A stretch of DNA of 64,000 nucleotides from Falsochrobactrum ovis (GCF_003259955.1 NZ_QLMK01000005.1:62001-126000); one strand, 5' to 3'. Numbered from the stretch's first letter, positions 45,523 through 56,516 are shown. Notes: a model not told the origin generated them from the letters alone. Translations and numbers: made by a program.

Positions 45523-45897
45523 ACGCGATCGCATCAGTTGGCGTCTAGCAAGCAACAAGCTCAGCATCTAGCTAATCGACCTAGCAAGAACTAGGATCGG
45601 TCAACATCGGCGCTTATTGCTTCCTCTCTTTTGTCCGCTGCAACGCCTAAACTATTGCTGGGCGAAACGCTGATACCGGAAAACGCTGACCCCCTCCGAG
45701 AAGCATTCTTGTTGCCCAACGGCCACTGTCCTAAGGTTTCTCATGGGTAAACCGGGATTCAAAGCGCTGACCACGGTGTCTGCCTTGAAAAGCAAGGGAA
45801 GACATGAATATGCCATAAAATAAAGAATAAGAAAATTATGATATTGTTTGTGAGGGGCGATAATTTATTCGCAAACCTTAATTGTGGGAACCGGAAA
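45523..45897. other. Intergenic, no supported gene
   Basis: 375 bases without a coding frame or recognised RNA. Only a short hairpin CCTAG-CAAGAA-CTAGG is seen. A frame from 45838 joins the transpeptidase but adds only a non-signal extension. Confidence 0.4.
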
Positions 45898-47199
45898 ATG
45901 GTTGATAATCACAATAATTCTGACGCTTTCCGTTTAGATCGCCGTAGTTTTTTGCGCGGAGCTGTGACAGCCGGACTTACAGCGGCAACAGCATCGCTTG
46001 CATCATCGGCATTCGCCCAGCAAACTTTAAATGATATTCTCGCTGCTCCTCGACGCGGCCAATGGGACGATCAGTTTGATGCGCGCGCCACAGGAAGACA
46101 GGCTGTTTCAACCAATCAGCCGATTTTAAGCAACGATACGATCATCGGCTTAGAAAACGCTATCGCACGTTATACAGAGATAGCTGGACGGGGAGGTTGG
46201 CCCACAGTGCCGGGTAACGCCAAGCTCCGCCTCGGCGTCAGTGATCCTGCGGTCCGCGTCTTACGTCAGCGATTGGCCGTTTCGGGAGATCTTGCCCGTG
46301 AGGCAGGCTCCTCTAATGCCTACGACACTTATGTCGATGCTGCCGTCAAGCGTTTTCAAGCACGGCATGGTTTGCCGGCCGATGGCGTGATGGGCCAGTT
46401 CACTTATGCGGCCCTGAACGTTGATGCAAATACCCGATTGGGCCAGCTACATACCAATTTGCAGCGTTTATCGCAGATTGTGCCGACCACTGATTCCGAA
46501 CCTCGGTTCGTCATGGTTAATATTCCAGCCGCTCGAATTGAAGCAGTGGAAAAAGGTCGCGTTGTCTCTCGACACACCGCCGTAGTCGGAAAAATTGATC
46601 GTCAGACCCCGATTCTGACTTCAAAAATTCATGAAATTATCCTCAATCCTTACTGGACAGCACCGAAATCAATTATCCAGAAGGATATCATTCCGCTGAT
46701 GCGGAAAGACCCGCAATATCTCACCAATAATAAAATCCGCCTGTTCAATCAGCAGGGACAGGAAGTGCCGCCCGAAAGCGTCGACTGGAACACCGATGAG
46801 GCCGTGAAGCTCATGTTCCGTCAGGACCCCGGCAAGATTAATGCTATGTCCTCGACGAAAATTAATTTCCATAACAATCATGCGGTTTACATGCACGATA
46901 CGCCGCAACAAAGTTACTTTAACAAGCTCATGCGGTTTGATTCTTCCGGTTGCGTGCGCGTACAAAATGTACGCGATTTAAATCTCTGGCTGTTGCAGAA
47001 TACTCCCGGTTGGGACCGTCAAACCATGGAAGCTGCTATTAAATCGGGCGCCAACACGCCTATTCAATTGGCCGATCCAGTGCCGGTGCATTTTGTTTAT
47101 CTGACGGCTTGGGCCACCGGTGATGGCGTGGTTCAATTCCGTGACGATATTTACCGGATGGATGGTGCAACTGCGCTTGCGCTTGGCACAGACATTTAG
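45898..47199 (+). CDS. L,D-transpeptidase (YkuD) with Tat-type signal
   Basis: 433 residues from the ATG at 45898. The N-terminus RLDRRSFLRGAVTAGLTAAT has the twin-arginine signal, cleaved near AFAQQ. A peptidoglycan-binding helix bundle (about 115-180, DPAVRVLRQRLAVSGDL ... FQARHGLPADGVMGQFTYAAL) precedes the YkuD domain with HDTPQQSYF and the catalytic SSGCVRV (Cys near 350). It makes 3-3 crosslinks in peptidoglycan or anchors proteins to it, both frequent in Rhizobiales. A 60-base upstream extension exists but does not carry the signal. Confidence 0.88.
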   Translation: MVDNHNNSDAFRLDRRSFLRGAVTAGLTAATASLASSAFAQQTLNDILAAPRRGQWDDQFDARATGRQAVSTNQPILSNDTIIGLENAIARYTEIAGRGGWPTVPGNAKLRLGVSDPAVRVLRQRLAVSGDLAREAGSSNAYDTYVDAAVKRFQARHGLPADGVMGQFTYAALNVDANTRLGQLHTNLQRLSQIVPTTDSEPRFVMVNIPAARIEAVEKGRVVSRHTAVVGKIDRQTPILTSKIHEIILNPYWTAPKSIIQKDIIPLMRKDPQYLTNNKIRLFNQQGQEVPPESVDWNTDEAVKLMFRQDPGKINAMSSTKINFHNNHAVYMHDTPQQSYFNKLMRFDSSGCVRVQNVRDLNLWLLQNTPGWDRQTMEAAIKSGANTPIQLADPVPVHFVYLTAWATGDGVVQFRDDIYRMDGATALALGTDI

Positions 47200-47418
47200 T
47201 CGCTGGATTAAACGAATTCAATTCTGTTTAAATCCCTATTTGCCGTGCTTTAACGCACCAACGCGCAATCTTAGAGTGGGATTATGGGGCCGAGACGCCG
47301 CATACGTGCCTGAGTGCCGCATTTTGGTAGTTGTTTATCGTATAGCGGCCATTGGCCTTGGTTGCAGAAGTGTGATAATGCGCCTCGACCATATAGCTGT
47401 ACCGGCTGACCGGAGGGA

Positions 47419-48741
47419 ATGAATATGTCGCAAACCAATGCCGCCTCGAATTCCGTTTTAGATCATTTCTTCAATGCAAGTCTTGAAGAGATCGATGCTG
47501 ATATTTTCGGAGCAATCCGTAACGAGCTTGGGCGTCAACGCCATGAAATCGAATTGATCGCTTCTGAGAACATTGTTTCCCGTGCGGTGCTCGAAGCGCA
47601 GGGTTCTATCCTCACCAACAAATATGCCGAAGGTTATCCCGGTAAGCGCTATTATGGCGGCTGCCAATTTGTGGATGTGGTGGAAGAGCTGGCAATTGAG
47701 CGCGCCAAAAAGCTTTTTGGTGCCGAGTTTGCGAATGTTCAGCCCAATTCGGGAAGCCAGATGAATCAGGCAGTGTTCTTGGCGCTTTTGCAGCCGGGTG
47801 ACACTTTCATGGGGTTGGATCTCAATTCTGGCGGACATCTAACCCACGGATCGCCAGTCAATATGTCGGGCAAGTGGTTCAATGTCGTATCTTATGGCGT
47901 GCGTGAGGACGATCATTTGATTGACATGGACGAGGTTGCCCGACTTGCGCGTGAAACCAAGCCCAAGCTTATCCTCGCCGGTGGTACGGCCTATTCGCGT
48001 ATTTGGGATTGGAAGCGTTTCCGGGAAATCGCCGATGAAGTCGGAGCCTATCTGATGGTCGATATGGCTCATATTGCTGGCCTGGTAGCCGGTGGCGTTC
48101 ATCCTTCGCCAGTTCCGCATGCGCATGTTTGCACCACAACAACCCATAAATCGTTGCGCGGCCCACGTGGCGGAATGATTCTGACCAACGATCCGGATAT
48201 TGCAAAGAAAATCAATTCAGCGGTATTCCCCGGACTTCAGGGTGGTCCACTGATGCACGTTATTGCAGGTAAAGCAGTAGCATTTGCTGAAGCGCTAAAG
48301 CCGGAATTCAAAATTTATGCGCAAAATGTGGTGGATAATGCGCGTGCGCTTGCGGAAGAGCTAAAGTCGCAAGGGTTGAACATTGTCTCTGGCGGAACCG
48401 ATAACCATCTGATGCTGGTTGATTTGCGCCCGAAGAATGCAACAGGCAAGCGGGCCGAGGCCGCTCTTGGACGCGCGAATATTACCTGTAACAAAAATGG
48501 TATCCCATTCGATCCGGAAAAGCCGTTCGTAACTTCCGGCATTAGACTTGGCACGCCAGCTGGTACAACCCGTGGCTTTGGTGTCGCGGAGTTCAAGCAA
48601 GTCGGCTCGTTGATTGCCGAAGTGCTCGACGGTCTGAAATCCGTCAACTCAGATGAAGGCAACGCCGCAGTTGAACAGGCAGTTAAGGAAAAGGTCATTG
48701 CACTGACTGATCGTTTCCCCATGTATGGCTACCAAGGCTAA
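47419..48741 (+). CDS. glyA: Serine hydroxymethyltransferase
   Basis: 440 residues (434-438 if the second ATG at 47425 is used; GGAGGG precedes both). Converts serine and tetrahydrofolate to glycine and methylene-THF. It contains [35 protein letters not shown], the PLP lysine in [13 protein letters not shown] and [11 protein letters not shown]. Followed by a strong terminator. No glycine riboswitch is seen in the 219 bases before it. Confidence 0.95.
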   Translation: MNMSQTNAASNSVLDHFFNASLEEIDADIFGAIRNELGRQRHEIELIASENIVSRAVLEAQGSILTNKYAEGYPGKRYYGGCQFVDVVEELAIERAKKLFGAEFANVQPNSGSQMNQAVFLALLQPGDTFMGLDLNSGGHLTHGSPVNMSGKWFNVVSYGVREDDHLIDMDEVARLARETKPKLILAGGTAYSRIWDWKRFREIADEVGAYLMVDMAHIAGLVAGGVHPSPVPHAHVCTTTTHKSLRGPRGGMILTNDPDIAKKINSAVFPGLQGGPLMHVIAGKAVAFAEALKPEFKIYAQNVVDNARALAEELKSQGLNIVSGGTDNHLMLVDLRPKNATGKRAEAALGRANITCNKNGIPFDPEKPFVTSGIRLGTPAGTTRGFGVAEFKQVGSLIAEVLDGLKSVNSDEGNAAVEQAVKEKVIALTDRFPMYGYQG

Positions 48742-48762
48742 AATTAGCTGATGAATTGAAAG

Positions 48763-48793
48763 CCCCGTCCAACATAGTTGGGCGGGGTTTTTT
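48763..48793 (+). terminator. Rho-independent terminator of glyA
   Basis: CCCCGTCCAAC (48763-48773), 3-base loop, GTTGGGCGGGG (48777-48787) with one G-T pair, then TTTTTT. Confidence 0.9.
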
Positions 48794-48951
48794 GTGATGA
48801 GCTTCATTAGGTTCTGTGTCAGCAATCGGTTATTATCTTTCGGAATCACCGTTTATTGCGCTTGGAAGCGCGGTTTACTACAATATTTTTAATATCGTCG
48901 TGCGAAATATGCCTCCCATTTCCCCGCGACTTTTTGGAATGAAAGAGACCT

Positions 48952-49428
48952 ATGCGTTGTCCTTTTTGCCAGTTTGAAGATACGCAAGTTAAGGATTCAC
49001 GGCCCACAGAAGATGGCGCTGTCATCCGTCGGCGCAGGGTGTGTTCTGTATGTGGTGGGCGGTTTACAACTTTTGAGCGCATCCAGCTCCGCGATCTGAT
49101 GGTCGTCAAAAAAAGCGGTCGGCGCGTACCCTTTGACCGAGAGAAACTAACCCACTCCATTCAGGTGGCACTGCGTAAGCGTGAAGTGGACCCTGAACTG
49201 GTTGAGCGCGCCATTTCCGGCATAGTGCGACGGCTTGAAAGTTCGGGTGAAACCGAAATTCCGTCTGAGGAAATCGGTCGCCTGGCTATGGAAGCCCTTA
49301 AAGGCATTGATGACATTGCCTATATTCGCTTTGCCTCGGTTTATCGTAATTTCAGTAAAGCAGTCGATTTTCACAACATCATCGATGATTTGACGGTGGA
49401 TGAAATCGATCTCGATCTGGAAGATTGA
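48952..49428 (+). CDS. nrdR: Transcriptional repressor NrdR
   Basis: 158 residues: zinc ribbon with C3, C6, C31 and C34 followed by an ATP-cone domain (about 49-138). It represses ribonucleotide reductase genes in response to (d)ATP. It is the first gene of the nrdR-ribD-ribE-ribH-nusB row; ribD follows after 2 bases. Confidence 0.95.
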   Translation: MRCPFCQFEDTQVKDSRPTEDGAVIRRRRVCSVCGGRFTTFERIQLRDLMVVKKSGRRVPFDREKLTHSIQVALRKREVDPELVERAISGIVRRLESSGETEIPSEEIGRLAMEALKGIDDIAYIRFASVYRNFSKAVDFHNIIDDLTVDEIDLDLED

Positions 49429-49430
49429 GG

Positions 49431-50543
49431 ATGGGTGTTTCAATCTCGGCCAATATTTCACGTGATGATCGCCGCTATATGGAAGCCGTGATCCGTTATG
49501 CCCGAACACATAAAGGCCTTACCGGAACCAACCCATCTGTCGGCACTATCATTGTCAAGGACGGCATTATTGTTGGCCGCGGCGTCACTGCAATTGGCGG
49601 AAGACCCCACGCGGAGCCATTAGCTTTGGCTGAAGCGGGAAAAGCAGCCCGCGGCGCTACCGTCTATGTGTCGTTAGAGCCTTGCGCGCATCACGGCAGA
49701 ACTCCGCCCTGTGCGGACGCGCTTATTCAGGCAGGTGTAGCGCGAGTGGTTGTTGCTGCGACGGATCCAGACGAGCGAGTAAGTGGCAAAGGCCTTGCTA
49801 TTTTACGCCAAGCAGGAATTGAAGCAGTAGCAGGCGTCCTTTCAGCACCGGCTGCCGATGATTTGTCTGGCTACCTGAATCGAACTTCGAAAAAACGACC
49901 GGAAGTGACTCTAAAACTTGCACTTTCCGCCGACGGGATGATCGGCAAAAAAGGTGAGGGAAAGGTTGCGATTACCGGTCAAACCTCCTTAGCGCAATCG
50001 CATATTCTGCGCGCGCAAAGCGATGTCATATTGATTGGGATCGAGACAGCTTTGGCTGATGATCCAATATTGAATTGCCGGTTGCCAGGGCTTGAGCAAC
50101 GCTCCCCTGTGCGCATAGTTTTGGATAGTCAGTTGCGTTTACCGGTACAGTCTAATCTCGTGCAAACTGCAAATTTAACGCCGCTGTGGATTGCCTGCGA
50201 TGTAGGGGTAACCAATGAACGGCGGCAGGAAATGCAGGCGGCCGGATGCAAGATTCTCGCTGGCGAAGCGGTTGATGGCAAACTTGCTTTACCCGAACTC
50301 ATGGATGATTTGGCCGCGCTGGGAATTTCATCCGTATTAGTAGAAGGTGGCGCAGGTGTTGCGAAAAACTTTCTCGAAGAAAAACTGGTCGACCGCCTTA
50401 TAATCTTCCAATCAACTCTCATCATCGGGCCTGACGGAATCGCAGCGCCAAACCTCGACCCTTATAAAAATGGAGAGTTTACCTTAGCGAGAGAAACCCG
50501 TTACGGCAGTGATCTCTGTTACGAATACATAAGGAATACCTGA
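49431..50543 (+). CDS. ribD: Riboflavin biosynthesis deaminase/reductase RibD
   Basis: 370 residues from the ATG at 49431. N-terminal zinc deaminase with H60-A-E62 and C85, C94 (PCAHHGRTPPC), then the reductase domain (about 150-365) with the LALSADGMIGKKGEG and SVLVEGGAGVAKNFL motifs. Catalyses two steps of riboflavin synthesis. Shares one base with ribE (TGATG). Confidence 0.94.
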   Translation: MGVSISANISRDDRRYMEAVIRYARTHKGLTGTNPSVGTIIVKDGIIVGRGVTAIGGRPHAEPLALAEAGKAARGATVYVSLEPCAHHGRTPPCADALIQAGVARVVVAATDPDERVSGKGLAILRQAGIEAVAGVLSAPAADDLSGYLNRTSKKRPEVTLKLALSADGMIGKKGEGKVAITGQTSLAQSHILRAQSDVILIGIETALADDPILNCRLPGLEQRSPVRIVLDSQLRLPVQSNLVQTANLTPLWIACDVGVTNERRQEMQAAGCKILAGEAVDGKLALPELMDDLAALGISSVLVEGGAGVAKNFLEEKLVDRLIIFQSTLIIGPDGIAAPNLDPYKNGEFTLARETRYGSDLCYEYIRNT

Positions 50544-51151
50544 TGTTTACAGGCATTGTAACCGATATCGGCACAATTGACTCGGTTAAGCGATTGAATT
50601 TAGGTGCCCGGCTACGCATTCAGACGAAATATGATCCCGCAACAATAGAAATGGGCGCTTCTATCGCATGTTCTGGCGTCTGTCTGACGGTGGTGGCTCT
50701 TCCAGAGAAAGGCAGCAACCAAAGATGGTTTGAAGTTGAGGCCTGGGAAGAGGCTTTAAGACTCACCACAATTTCAAACTGGCAGGCTGGAACCCGTATC
50801 AATCTGGAGCGCTCGCTCAAGCTTGGCGATGAGATGGGCGGACATCTTGTTTCCGGACATATTGATGGCCAAGCTGAAATCGTAGAGCGCAAAGAGGAAG
50901 GTGAGGCGGTGCGTTTCACATTGCGCGCACCGGAAGAGCTCGCGCCATTCATCGCTCAAAAAGGCTCAGTTGCGCTGGACGGTACCTCATTGACCGTTAA
51001 TGGTGTCAACGGCAATGAATTTGATGTATTGCTCATCCGTCATTCACTGAACGTCACGACTTGGGGCGACCGCAAGGCGGGCGACAAGGTCAATATTGAG
51101 ATTGATCAGCTTGCGCGTTACGCAGCAAGGCTTGCGCAATACTCGAAATAG
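50543..51151 (+). CDS. ribE: Riboflavin synthase alpha chain
   Basis: 202 residues made of two similar lumazine-binding beta-barrels. The first begins MFTGIVTDIGTIDSVKRLNL with CSGVCLTVV; the second includes GGHLVSGHIDGQAEIV and ALDGTSLTVNGVN. Joins two lumazine molecules to make riboflavin. Start overlaps the ribD stop. Confidence 0.94.
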   Translation: MFTGIVTDIGTIDSVKRLNLGARLRIQTKYDPATIEMGASIACSGVCLTVVALPEKGSNQRWFEVEAWEEALRLTTISNWQAGTRINLERSLKLGDEMGGHLVSGHIDGQAEIVERKEEGEAVRFTLRAPEELAPFIAQKGSVALDGTSLTVNGVNGNEFDVLLIRHSLNVTTWGDRKAGDKVNIEIDQLARYAARLAQYSK

Positions 51152-51188
51152 GCATAGAGCCTACTGCTCCAAAGTTCTTTTATATTTT

Positions 51189-51217
51189 CGCGCTGACCGT
51201 TACGCTCGGTGAGCGCG
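51189..51217 (+). promoter_or_regulatory. Hairpin between ribE and ribH
   Basis: CGCGCTGACCG (51189-51199) pairs with CGGTGAGCGCG (51207-51217) with one mismatch, 20 bases before ribH. No T run, so more likely an mRNA structure than a terminator. No FMN riboswitch is found here. Confidence 0.5.
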
Positions 51218-51236
51218 TTCTGTCATGGAGTTTCAT

Positions 51237-51698
51237 ATGTCGAAACACGAGGCGCATCCCTTGCATCTACTCATTATCGAAGCGCGGTTTTACGATGAAC
51301 TTGCCGATGCGCTTCTGGATGGTGCGAAAGCCGCTCTCGACGAGGCGGATGCGACCTATGACATAGTAACTGTGGCAGGTGCATTGGAAATCCCGGCGAC
51401 AATTTCGTTTGCCCTTGATGGTGCGGAAGCCGGCGGCACGCAATATGATGGTTTTGTCGCGCTTGGAACAGTCATTCGAGGGGAAACCTATCATTTTGAC
51501 ATTGTTGCGAACGAATCTTGTCGTGCTCTGACTGATCTGGCTGTGGCAGAAAGCCTTGCCATTGGTAATGGAATTCTAACGGTAGAAAACGAAGACCAGG
51601 CTTGGGTTCGCGCACGCCGTGAAGATAAAGACAAGGGCGGGTTCGCAGCGCGTGCAGCCCTGACTATGATCGCATTACGCAAAAAATTTGGAGCGTAA
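51237..51698 (+). CDS. ribH: 6,7-dimethyl-8-ribityllumazine synthase
   Basis: 153 residues from the ATG at 51237 (GGAG 6 bases upstream; an in-frame ATG at 51225 lies within that site). Lumazine synthase: the [20 protein letters not shown] start, [16 protein letters not shown], and [26 protein letters not shown] with the catalytic histidine. The product feeds RibE. Confidence 0.94.
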   Translation: MSKHEAHPLHLLIIEARFYDELADALLDGAKAALDEADATYDIVTVAGALEIPATISFALDGAEAGGTQYDGFVALGTVIRGETYHFDIVANESCRALTDLAVAESLAIGNGILTVENEDQAWVRARREDKDKGGFAARAALTMIALRKKFGA

Positions 51699-51702
51699 AC
51701 AA

Positions 51703-52218
51703 ATGAACTCTTCGACGGAAGACCGTAAGACGCCCCTCGGACCACGTCCCGCAAATAAGCGTGGTGTGGCGCGTTTAGCGGCTGTGCAAGCATTGTACCA
51801 AATGGACGTAGCAGGCACAGGTGTATTGGAAGTCGTGGCTGAATATGAGGCTCATCGGCTAGGCAAAGAAGTTGACGGCACCCAATATCTGGATGCGGAC
51901 CCGCAATGGTTCCGCGCCATTGTCGCGGGTGTGGTCGAAAATCAGCTTATGCTTGATCCCCTGATCCATCAGGGACTGACTGATGATTGGCCCCTGTCAC
52001 GTCTTGATTCGACGCTGCGGGCGATCCTTCGTGCCGGAGCTTGGGAGCTTAAAACACGCAAAGACGTTCCGACCGCGGTCATCGTATCGGAATATGTCGA
52101 TATTGCTAAAGCGTTTTATACAGAAGACGAACCGAAACTGGTTAATGCTGTTTTGGACCGACTTGCATTTCAAATTCGCGGCGAGAGCCGGGGTGCGAGA
52201 TCCCGCCACAGACATTAA
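51703..52218 (+). CDS. nusB: Transcription antitermination factor NusB
   Basis: 171 residues from the ATG at 51703 (GGAGCG upstream). An all-helical NusB domain beginning [24 protein letters not shown], with [18 protein letters not shown] and [29 protein letters not shown] at the C-terminus. Binds boxA in rRNA operons with NusE. It ends the riboflavin row, as in other alphaproteobacteria. Confidence 0.93.
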   Translation: MNSSTEDRKTPLGPRPANKRGVARLAAVQALYQMDVAGTGVLEVVAEYEAHRLGKEVDGTQYLDADPQWFRAIVAGVVENQLMLDPLIHQGLTDDWPLSRLDSTLRAILRAGAWELKTRKDVPTAVIVSEYVDIAKAFYTEDEPKLVNAVLDRLAFQIRGESRGARSRHRH

Positions 52219-52547
52219 AGCATTACCTCGACACTTGATTAATGGGCTGTGGCAGTTTGCGGCCCATTATGTGTTTTTCTGCACAGAAGAACGGCTTGAC
52301 CTTTGCAAGCCCCTTCCGCATCTTGAGCGTGCGGCATAGAAAATGCTCGAATAAAGGAAGCAGCGTCCAATTATATTGGTGATGCTTCCATCAGAATACC
52401 GTCGAAGCCCGGTTTAGGTTTGGCTTCAGGCACTTCCATGCCGCTCATTGGCCCGGGGAGGGATTTCGGGCTTCAAGCGCTTTGCGCGCCAGCAATCCGC
52501 TGCGATCTGCTGGTGGCGGGCGCAAGCTCAGTGGGAGTTCGCCTTAA
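52219..52547. other. Intergenic between nusB and hppA
   Basis: No gene. AATGGGC (52241-52247) and GCCCATT (52262-52268), followed by ATGTGTTTTT, form a possible terminator for nusB. Nothing else recognisable. Confidence 0.4.
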
Positions 52548-54704
52548 ATGATAAATGGAGTGGCAGTTCTTATTCTCGTCATTGCCTGCGGTTTGCTCTC
52601 TGTCCTTTATGCGGTATGGGCCACGCGCTCAGTACTCGCCGCAGATCAGGGCACAACGCGGATGCAGGAAATTACAGGTGCGATTCGGGAAGGCGCTCAA
52701 GCCTACCTGACGCGGCAATATTCCACGATCGCCTTGGTTGGCATCGTCGTATTTTTGGCAGCATGGTATTTTCTGTCTATGACTGCGGCAATCGGCTTTC
52801 TGATTGGTGCAATACTCTCTGGCCTAACCGGATTTATCGGCATGCATGTTTCGGTGCGTGCTAATGTCCGTACGGCACAAGCAGCCTCACTTAGTCTTGC
52901 GGGAGGGCTTGAATTAGCTTTCAAGGCAGGCGCAATAACAGGGCTTTTGGTTGCCGGGCTGGCACTATTAGGTGTCTCAGTTTATTATTTTGTGCTGACA
53001 ATTTGGATCGGCTATTCGCCCTCTGACAGAACAGTCATTGATGCGCTTGTGGCGCTCGGTTTTGGCGCTTCGCTCATATCTATCTTTGCGCGTTTGGGTG
53101 GCGGAATCTTCACCAAAGGTGCGGATGTGGGCGGTGATCTTGTCGGTAAGGTAGAGGCCGGGATCCCAGAAGACGATCCGCGCAACCCAGCGACGATCGC
53201 CGATAATGTCGGAGATAATGTGGGTGACTGCGCGGGAATGGCGGCAGATTTGTTTGAAACCTATGCCGTGACCGTCGTTGCGACCATGGTTCTAGCCGCA
53301 ATCTTCTTTAGCGGCACAGAAATGCTTTCCAGCATTATGCTTTATCCGCTTGCGATTTGCGCTGCTTGCGTGATCACTTCAATCGCCGGAACGTTTTTTG
53401 TAAAACTGGGCGTGAGCGGATCTATCATGGGTGCGCTTTATAAAGGCCTGATCGCAACCGGAATCCTATCAATCATTGGTGTTGCGGTGGCAAATATGAT
53501 CACCATAGGCTGGGGCGAGGTGGGCATCGTTGCGGGGATGTCCGTAACAGGTTTCGACCTTTTCATCTGTGGAATCATTGGCCTCATTGTCACCGGTTTG
53601 ATAGTGGTCATTACCGAATATTACACAGCTACGAATAAGCGGCCGGTAAATTCAATTGCCGAAGCGTCTGTGACTGGGCACGGCACCAACGTTATCCAAG
53701 GATTGGCCGTATCTCTGGAATCGACCGCGCTTCCAGCCATTGTCATTATGGGCGGCATTATTAGCACCTATCAACTTGCTGGGCTGTTTGGCACTGCAAT
53801 CGCGGTAACCTCAATGCTTGGTATTGCAGGTATGATTGTGGCGCTCGATGCTTTTGGTCCGGTGACAGATAATGCCGGTGGCATTGCCGAAATGGCTGGG
53901 CTTGACCCGGAAGTGCGCAAATCAACCGATGCTCTTGATGCGGTGGGCAACACCACCAAGGCGGTGACCAAAGGCTATGCGATAGGTTCTGCCGGATTGG
54001 GTGCTTTGGTTCTTTTTGCAGCCTATTCGAACGATCTGACCTATTTCGCTGCGAATGGCCAGGCCTACCCATATTTTGCAGATATGGGTGAGGTTTCGTT
54101 TGAATTGTCTAATCCCTATGTGGTCGCCGGTCTCATATTTGGTGGGTTAATACCCTATCTTTTTGGCGGCATGGCAATGACGGCGGTCGGCCGTGCGGGA
54201 GGTGCGGTGGTGCAGGAAGTACGGCGCCAATTCCGCGAAAAACCCGGCATCATGGACGGTACAGACCGCCCAGATTATGCGCGAGCGGTTGATCTGCTGA
54301 CCAAAGCAGCCATTCGTGAAATGATCATTCCATCGCTTCTGCCTGTCTTGGCGCCACTGGTCGTCTATTTCGGGGTTTTGTTACTCTCAGGCTCCAAGGC
54401 TGCTGCCTTTGCGGCTCTGGGCGCATCACTGCTTGGCGTCATCGTAAACGGTCTATTCGTAGCGATTTCCATGACTTCAGGCGGCGGCGCCTGGGACAAT
54501 GCGAAAAAGAGCCTTGAGGACGGCTATACTGATTCTAATGGCGTAAAACATATGAAAGGATCGGAAGCACACAAAGCATCCGTTACCGGTGATACAGTGG
54601 GCGATCCTTACAAGGACACCGCTGGCCCAGCTGTAAATCCGGCCATTAAAATTACCAATATTATGGCACTTCTGCTGTTAGCGGTGCTGGCTCATTGGAG
54701 CTGA
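52548..54704 (+). CDS. hppA: Membrane-bound proton-translocating pyrophosphatase
   Basis: 718 residues, about 16 membrane helices. It hydrolyses pyrophosphate and pumps protons across the inner membrane. The substrate-binding [21 protein letters not shown] and [21 protein letters not shown] acidic motifs are intact. The GNTTKA sequence has lysine at the position that is alanine in potassium-dependent enzymes, so a potassium-independent H+-PPase is expected. Start codon at 52548; terminator follows. Confidence 0.95.
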   Translation: MINGVAVLILVIACGLLSVLYAVWATRSVLAADQGTTRMQEITGAIREGAQAYLTRQYSTIALVGIVVFLAAWYFLSMTAAIGFLIGAILSGLTGFIGMHVSVRANVRTAQAASLSLAGGLELAFKAGAITGLLVAGLALLGVSVYYFVLTIWIGYSPSDRTVIDALVALGFGASLISIFARLGGGIFTKGADVGGDLVGKVEAGIPEDDPRNPATIADNVGDNVGDCAGMAADLFETYAVTVVATMVLAAIFFSGTEMLSSIMLYPLAICAACVITSIAGTFFVKLGVSGSIMGALYKGLIATGILSIIGVAVANMITIGWGEVGIVAGMSVTGFDLFICGIIGLIVTGLIVVITEYYTATNKRPVNSIAEASVTGHGTNVIQGLAVSLESTALPAIVIMGGIISTYQLAGLFGTAIAVTSMLGIAGMIVALDAFGPVTDNAGGIAEMAGLDPEVRKSTDALDAVGNTTKAVTKGYAIGSAGLGALVLFAAYSNDLTYFAANGQAYPYFADMGEVSFELSNPYVVAGLIFGGLIPYLFGGMAMTAVGRAGGAVVQEVRRQFREKPGIMDGTDRPDYARAVDLLTKAAIREMIIPSLLPVLAPLVVYFGVLLLSGSKAAAFAALGASLLGVIVNGLFVAISMTSGGGAWDNAKKSLEDGYTDSNGVKHMKGSEAHKASVTGDTVGDPYKDTAGPAVNPAIKITNIMALLLLAVLAHWS

Positions 54705-54722
54705 TCAGCTTTAGCTAAATGA

Positions 54723-54750
54723 AAAAGCCCGCCGGAAAGCGGGCTTTTTT
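54723..54750 (+). terminator. Rho-independent terminator of hppA
   Basis: AAAAGCCCGC (54723-54732), loop, GCGGGCTTTT (54739-54748) then TT. The stem can also end bamE transcripts arriving from the right. Confidence 0.9.
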
Positions 54751-54769
54751 GATAAACGTTCGGTGAGCT

Positions 54770-55276
54770 TTATGAACCGCCCATTCCAGGCAGTGAAGTG
54801 GGTGATTTTGCAGCGCCCTGAATAACCTGACCAATAAAGGTTTGATCCTTGCCGCCCGTAGGGGTGGTGCGGGAAACGAAATCGAAAACTTTACCGTCCT
54901 GCAGGCCGTAATTGGCTATATGCTCAACCTGACCATCTTTGTCGAAATAAATCGCCAATATATTGCGATCTATGATTTTCGGCTTCATAAATTGCGCTGC
55001 TCGGCGGCGCTTTTGTGAAATATAGTAGAAGACTTCATTATCAAATGTTGCCGTCGTCGATGGCGTTCCGAGCGCCAGTAAAACTTGCTCTCGGCTTGAA
55101 CCTACCGGTACGGAATCGAGGGCTTCCTGGTCGAGCACATAACCCTCTACGATTGTTTCGGAAGGATTTAGCGTGGCGGCGGTGTTGCACCCTGCTAAAG
55201 TCGCCGAAAAGAGAATTGCTGTACCGGCGAATAGAGCGCGCTGTCTGTACGCATTTGAGAAAATTCGCTGCAACAA
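54770..55276 (-). CDS. bamE: Outer membrane lipoprotein BamE/OmlA
   Basis: 168 residues beginning at a TTG at 55276 (a second TTG follows at 55273), 7 bases after GGAG; no in-frame ATG is available because a TAA lies just upstream. Signal with lipobox LAGC (Cys near 30), then the SmpA/OmlA domain (about 65-140, VPVGSSREQVLLALGTPST ... FDNEVFYYISQKR). BamE supports the BAM machinery for outer-membrane barrel assembly. Confidence 0.9.
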   Translation of the reverse strand: MLQRIFSNAYRQRALFAGTAILFSATLAGCNTAATLNPSETIVEGYVLDQEALDSVPVGSSREQVLLALGTPSTTATFDNEVFYYISQKRRRAAQFMKPKIIDRNILAIYFDKDGQVEHIANYGLQDGKVFDFVSRTTPTGGKDQTFIGQVIQGAAKSPTSLPGMGGS

Positions 55277-55378
55277 AGGATCTCTCCATTACTCTAAAAT
55301 CAGCACGGCACTTTCACCGTTGAAAGAACTTCGGTAAACCACCTTGCTTCTGGATGCAACAATTACGGTAAAACGGGA

Positions 55379-55969
55379 ATGATTCTTCGTCTTTTTCGCC
55401 GCAAGTCAAAAACAAATGAGGCTATTCTGCTTCGCGTTTACGAAACGATCGTGGCGGCGGCGCGGCAAAAGCGTTTCTACGCACAATTTAATGTGCCAGA
55501 TACCCCGCTGGGCCGTTTTGAAATGCTATCAATACATATTTTTCTGACAATGCATCGACTGAAAGGCGAAAATGCAGCCCTTATGCAGCTTGCACAGGAT
55601 ATTGCCGAGGAATTTTTCAAAGACGTTGATCATTCTTTGCGCGAGCTGGGGATTGGCGATCAGGGCGTGCCAAAACGAATGAAGAAATTAGCGCGAATGT
55701 TTTATGGGCGCGTCGCTTCCTATGGTGAAGCGCTGGACAGCGATGATCAACAAGCGCTAGATGCTGCGCTAGCGCGAAATATCAGGCCAGATCTCGAAAA
55801 TTGGCCCCAAGCCCACTATTTAAGTGCCTATATGTTCGCCTGCCGCAGTTTCTTGGCTCAAACCGATGATACCGCGCTTGCTAAAGGCGATATCTCCTTT
55901 ATCGATGCAGACGATTTCGTCGCTGCATCCAACGAAATTACAAAAGAGGCAGGAAGTTATGACGGATAA
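55379..55969 (+). CDS. Ubiquinol-cytochrome c chaperone (Cbp3-like)
   Basis: 196 residues of the Ubiq_cyt_C_chap family. The RRKSKTNEAILLRVYETIVA start, FDMLSIHIFLTMHRLKG-like FEMLSIHIFLTMHRLKGENA and HSLRELGIGDQGVPKRMKKLARMFYGRVASY are hallmarks. Assists maturation of the cytochrome bc1 complex in mitochondria and alphaproteobacteria. Overlaps the YceD-like gene by 11 bases. Confidence 0.9.
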   Translation: MILRLFRRKSKTNEAILLRVYETIVAAARQKRFYAQFNVPDTPLGRFEMLSIHIFLTMHRLKGENAALMQLAQDIAEEFFKDVDHSLRELGIGDQGVPKRMKKLARMFYGRVASYGEALDSDDQQALDAALARNIRPDLENWPQAHYLSAYMFACRSFLAQTDDTALAKGDISFIDADDFVAASNEITKEAGSYDG

Positions 55970-56516
55970 ACCGGCGCTGACTTATCCCGTTCCGGTTCTC
56001 AACCTTCCGCAAAAAGGGTTGACTATCAAAATCGGTACTACCGAAAGTGAAAGAGGAGCTTTAGCAGCCCAACATGGGCTAGAGGCGGTAATCGCCTTTG
56101 ATGCGGACATGCTGCTTACGCGATGGAAAAAAAACGGTGTTCGGGTGCGCGGCCAGATTGAAGCGCAAATAGTTCAGCTATGTGTTGTAACGTTGGAACC
56201 AATCACCAATAATATTCGGGAAGAGATTGACACGACCCTTGTGCCAGAAAATTCGCGCCTAGCCCGGATGCAATTGGATGAAATGGGGGAACTGGTGCTG
56301 GATGCTGAGGGAGCCGATATTCCAGAAACCTTCAGCGGTGATAAAATCGATTTGGGCGCGCTTGTTACGGAATTTTTCGAGCTTGCGATTGATCCATATC
56401 CGAGAAAACCGGGAATCAGCACTGAAACGCCACCGATGGTTTATGAAAGCGGGGATCAGGAAATAGAGCCTGATTCGGCCTTCGCAAAACTTGCCCAACT
56501 GCGCAATAAGCCGTGA
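55959..56516 (+). CDS. YceD/DUF177 family protein
   Basis: 185 residues from the ATG at 55959 (AGGAAG upstream). A central VQLCVVTLEPITNNIREEIDT with the single cysteine, then LGALVTEFFELAIDPYPRKPG: the DUF177 pattern. In many bacteria the gene precedes rpmF and plsX and acts in 23S rRNA synthesis; here plsX follows directly and rpmF is not between them. Overlaps the chaperone gene. Confidence 0.85.
   Translation: MTDKPALTYPVPVLNLPQKGLTIKIGTTESERGALAAQHGLEAVIAFDADMLLTRWKKNGVRVRGQIEAQIVQLCVVTLEPITNNIREEIDTTLVPENSRLARMQLDEMGELVLDAEGADIPETFSGDKIDLGALVTEFFELAIDPYPRKPGISTETPPMVYESGDQEIEPDSAFAKLAQLRNKP

Noticed and set aside
47200-47418. Glycine riboswitch before glyA
   Set aside because: No tandem aptamer pattern could be recognised in the 219 bases.
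49429-51236. FMN riboswitch for the riboflavin genes
   Set aside because: ribD starts 2 bases after nrdR, and the 51152-51236 gap is too short and holds only a simple hairpin; no RFN-type conserved core is seen.
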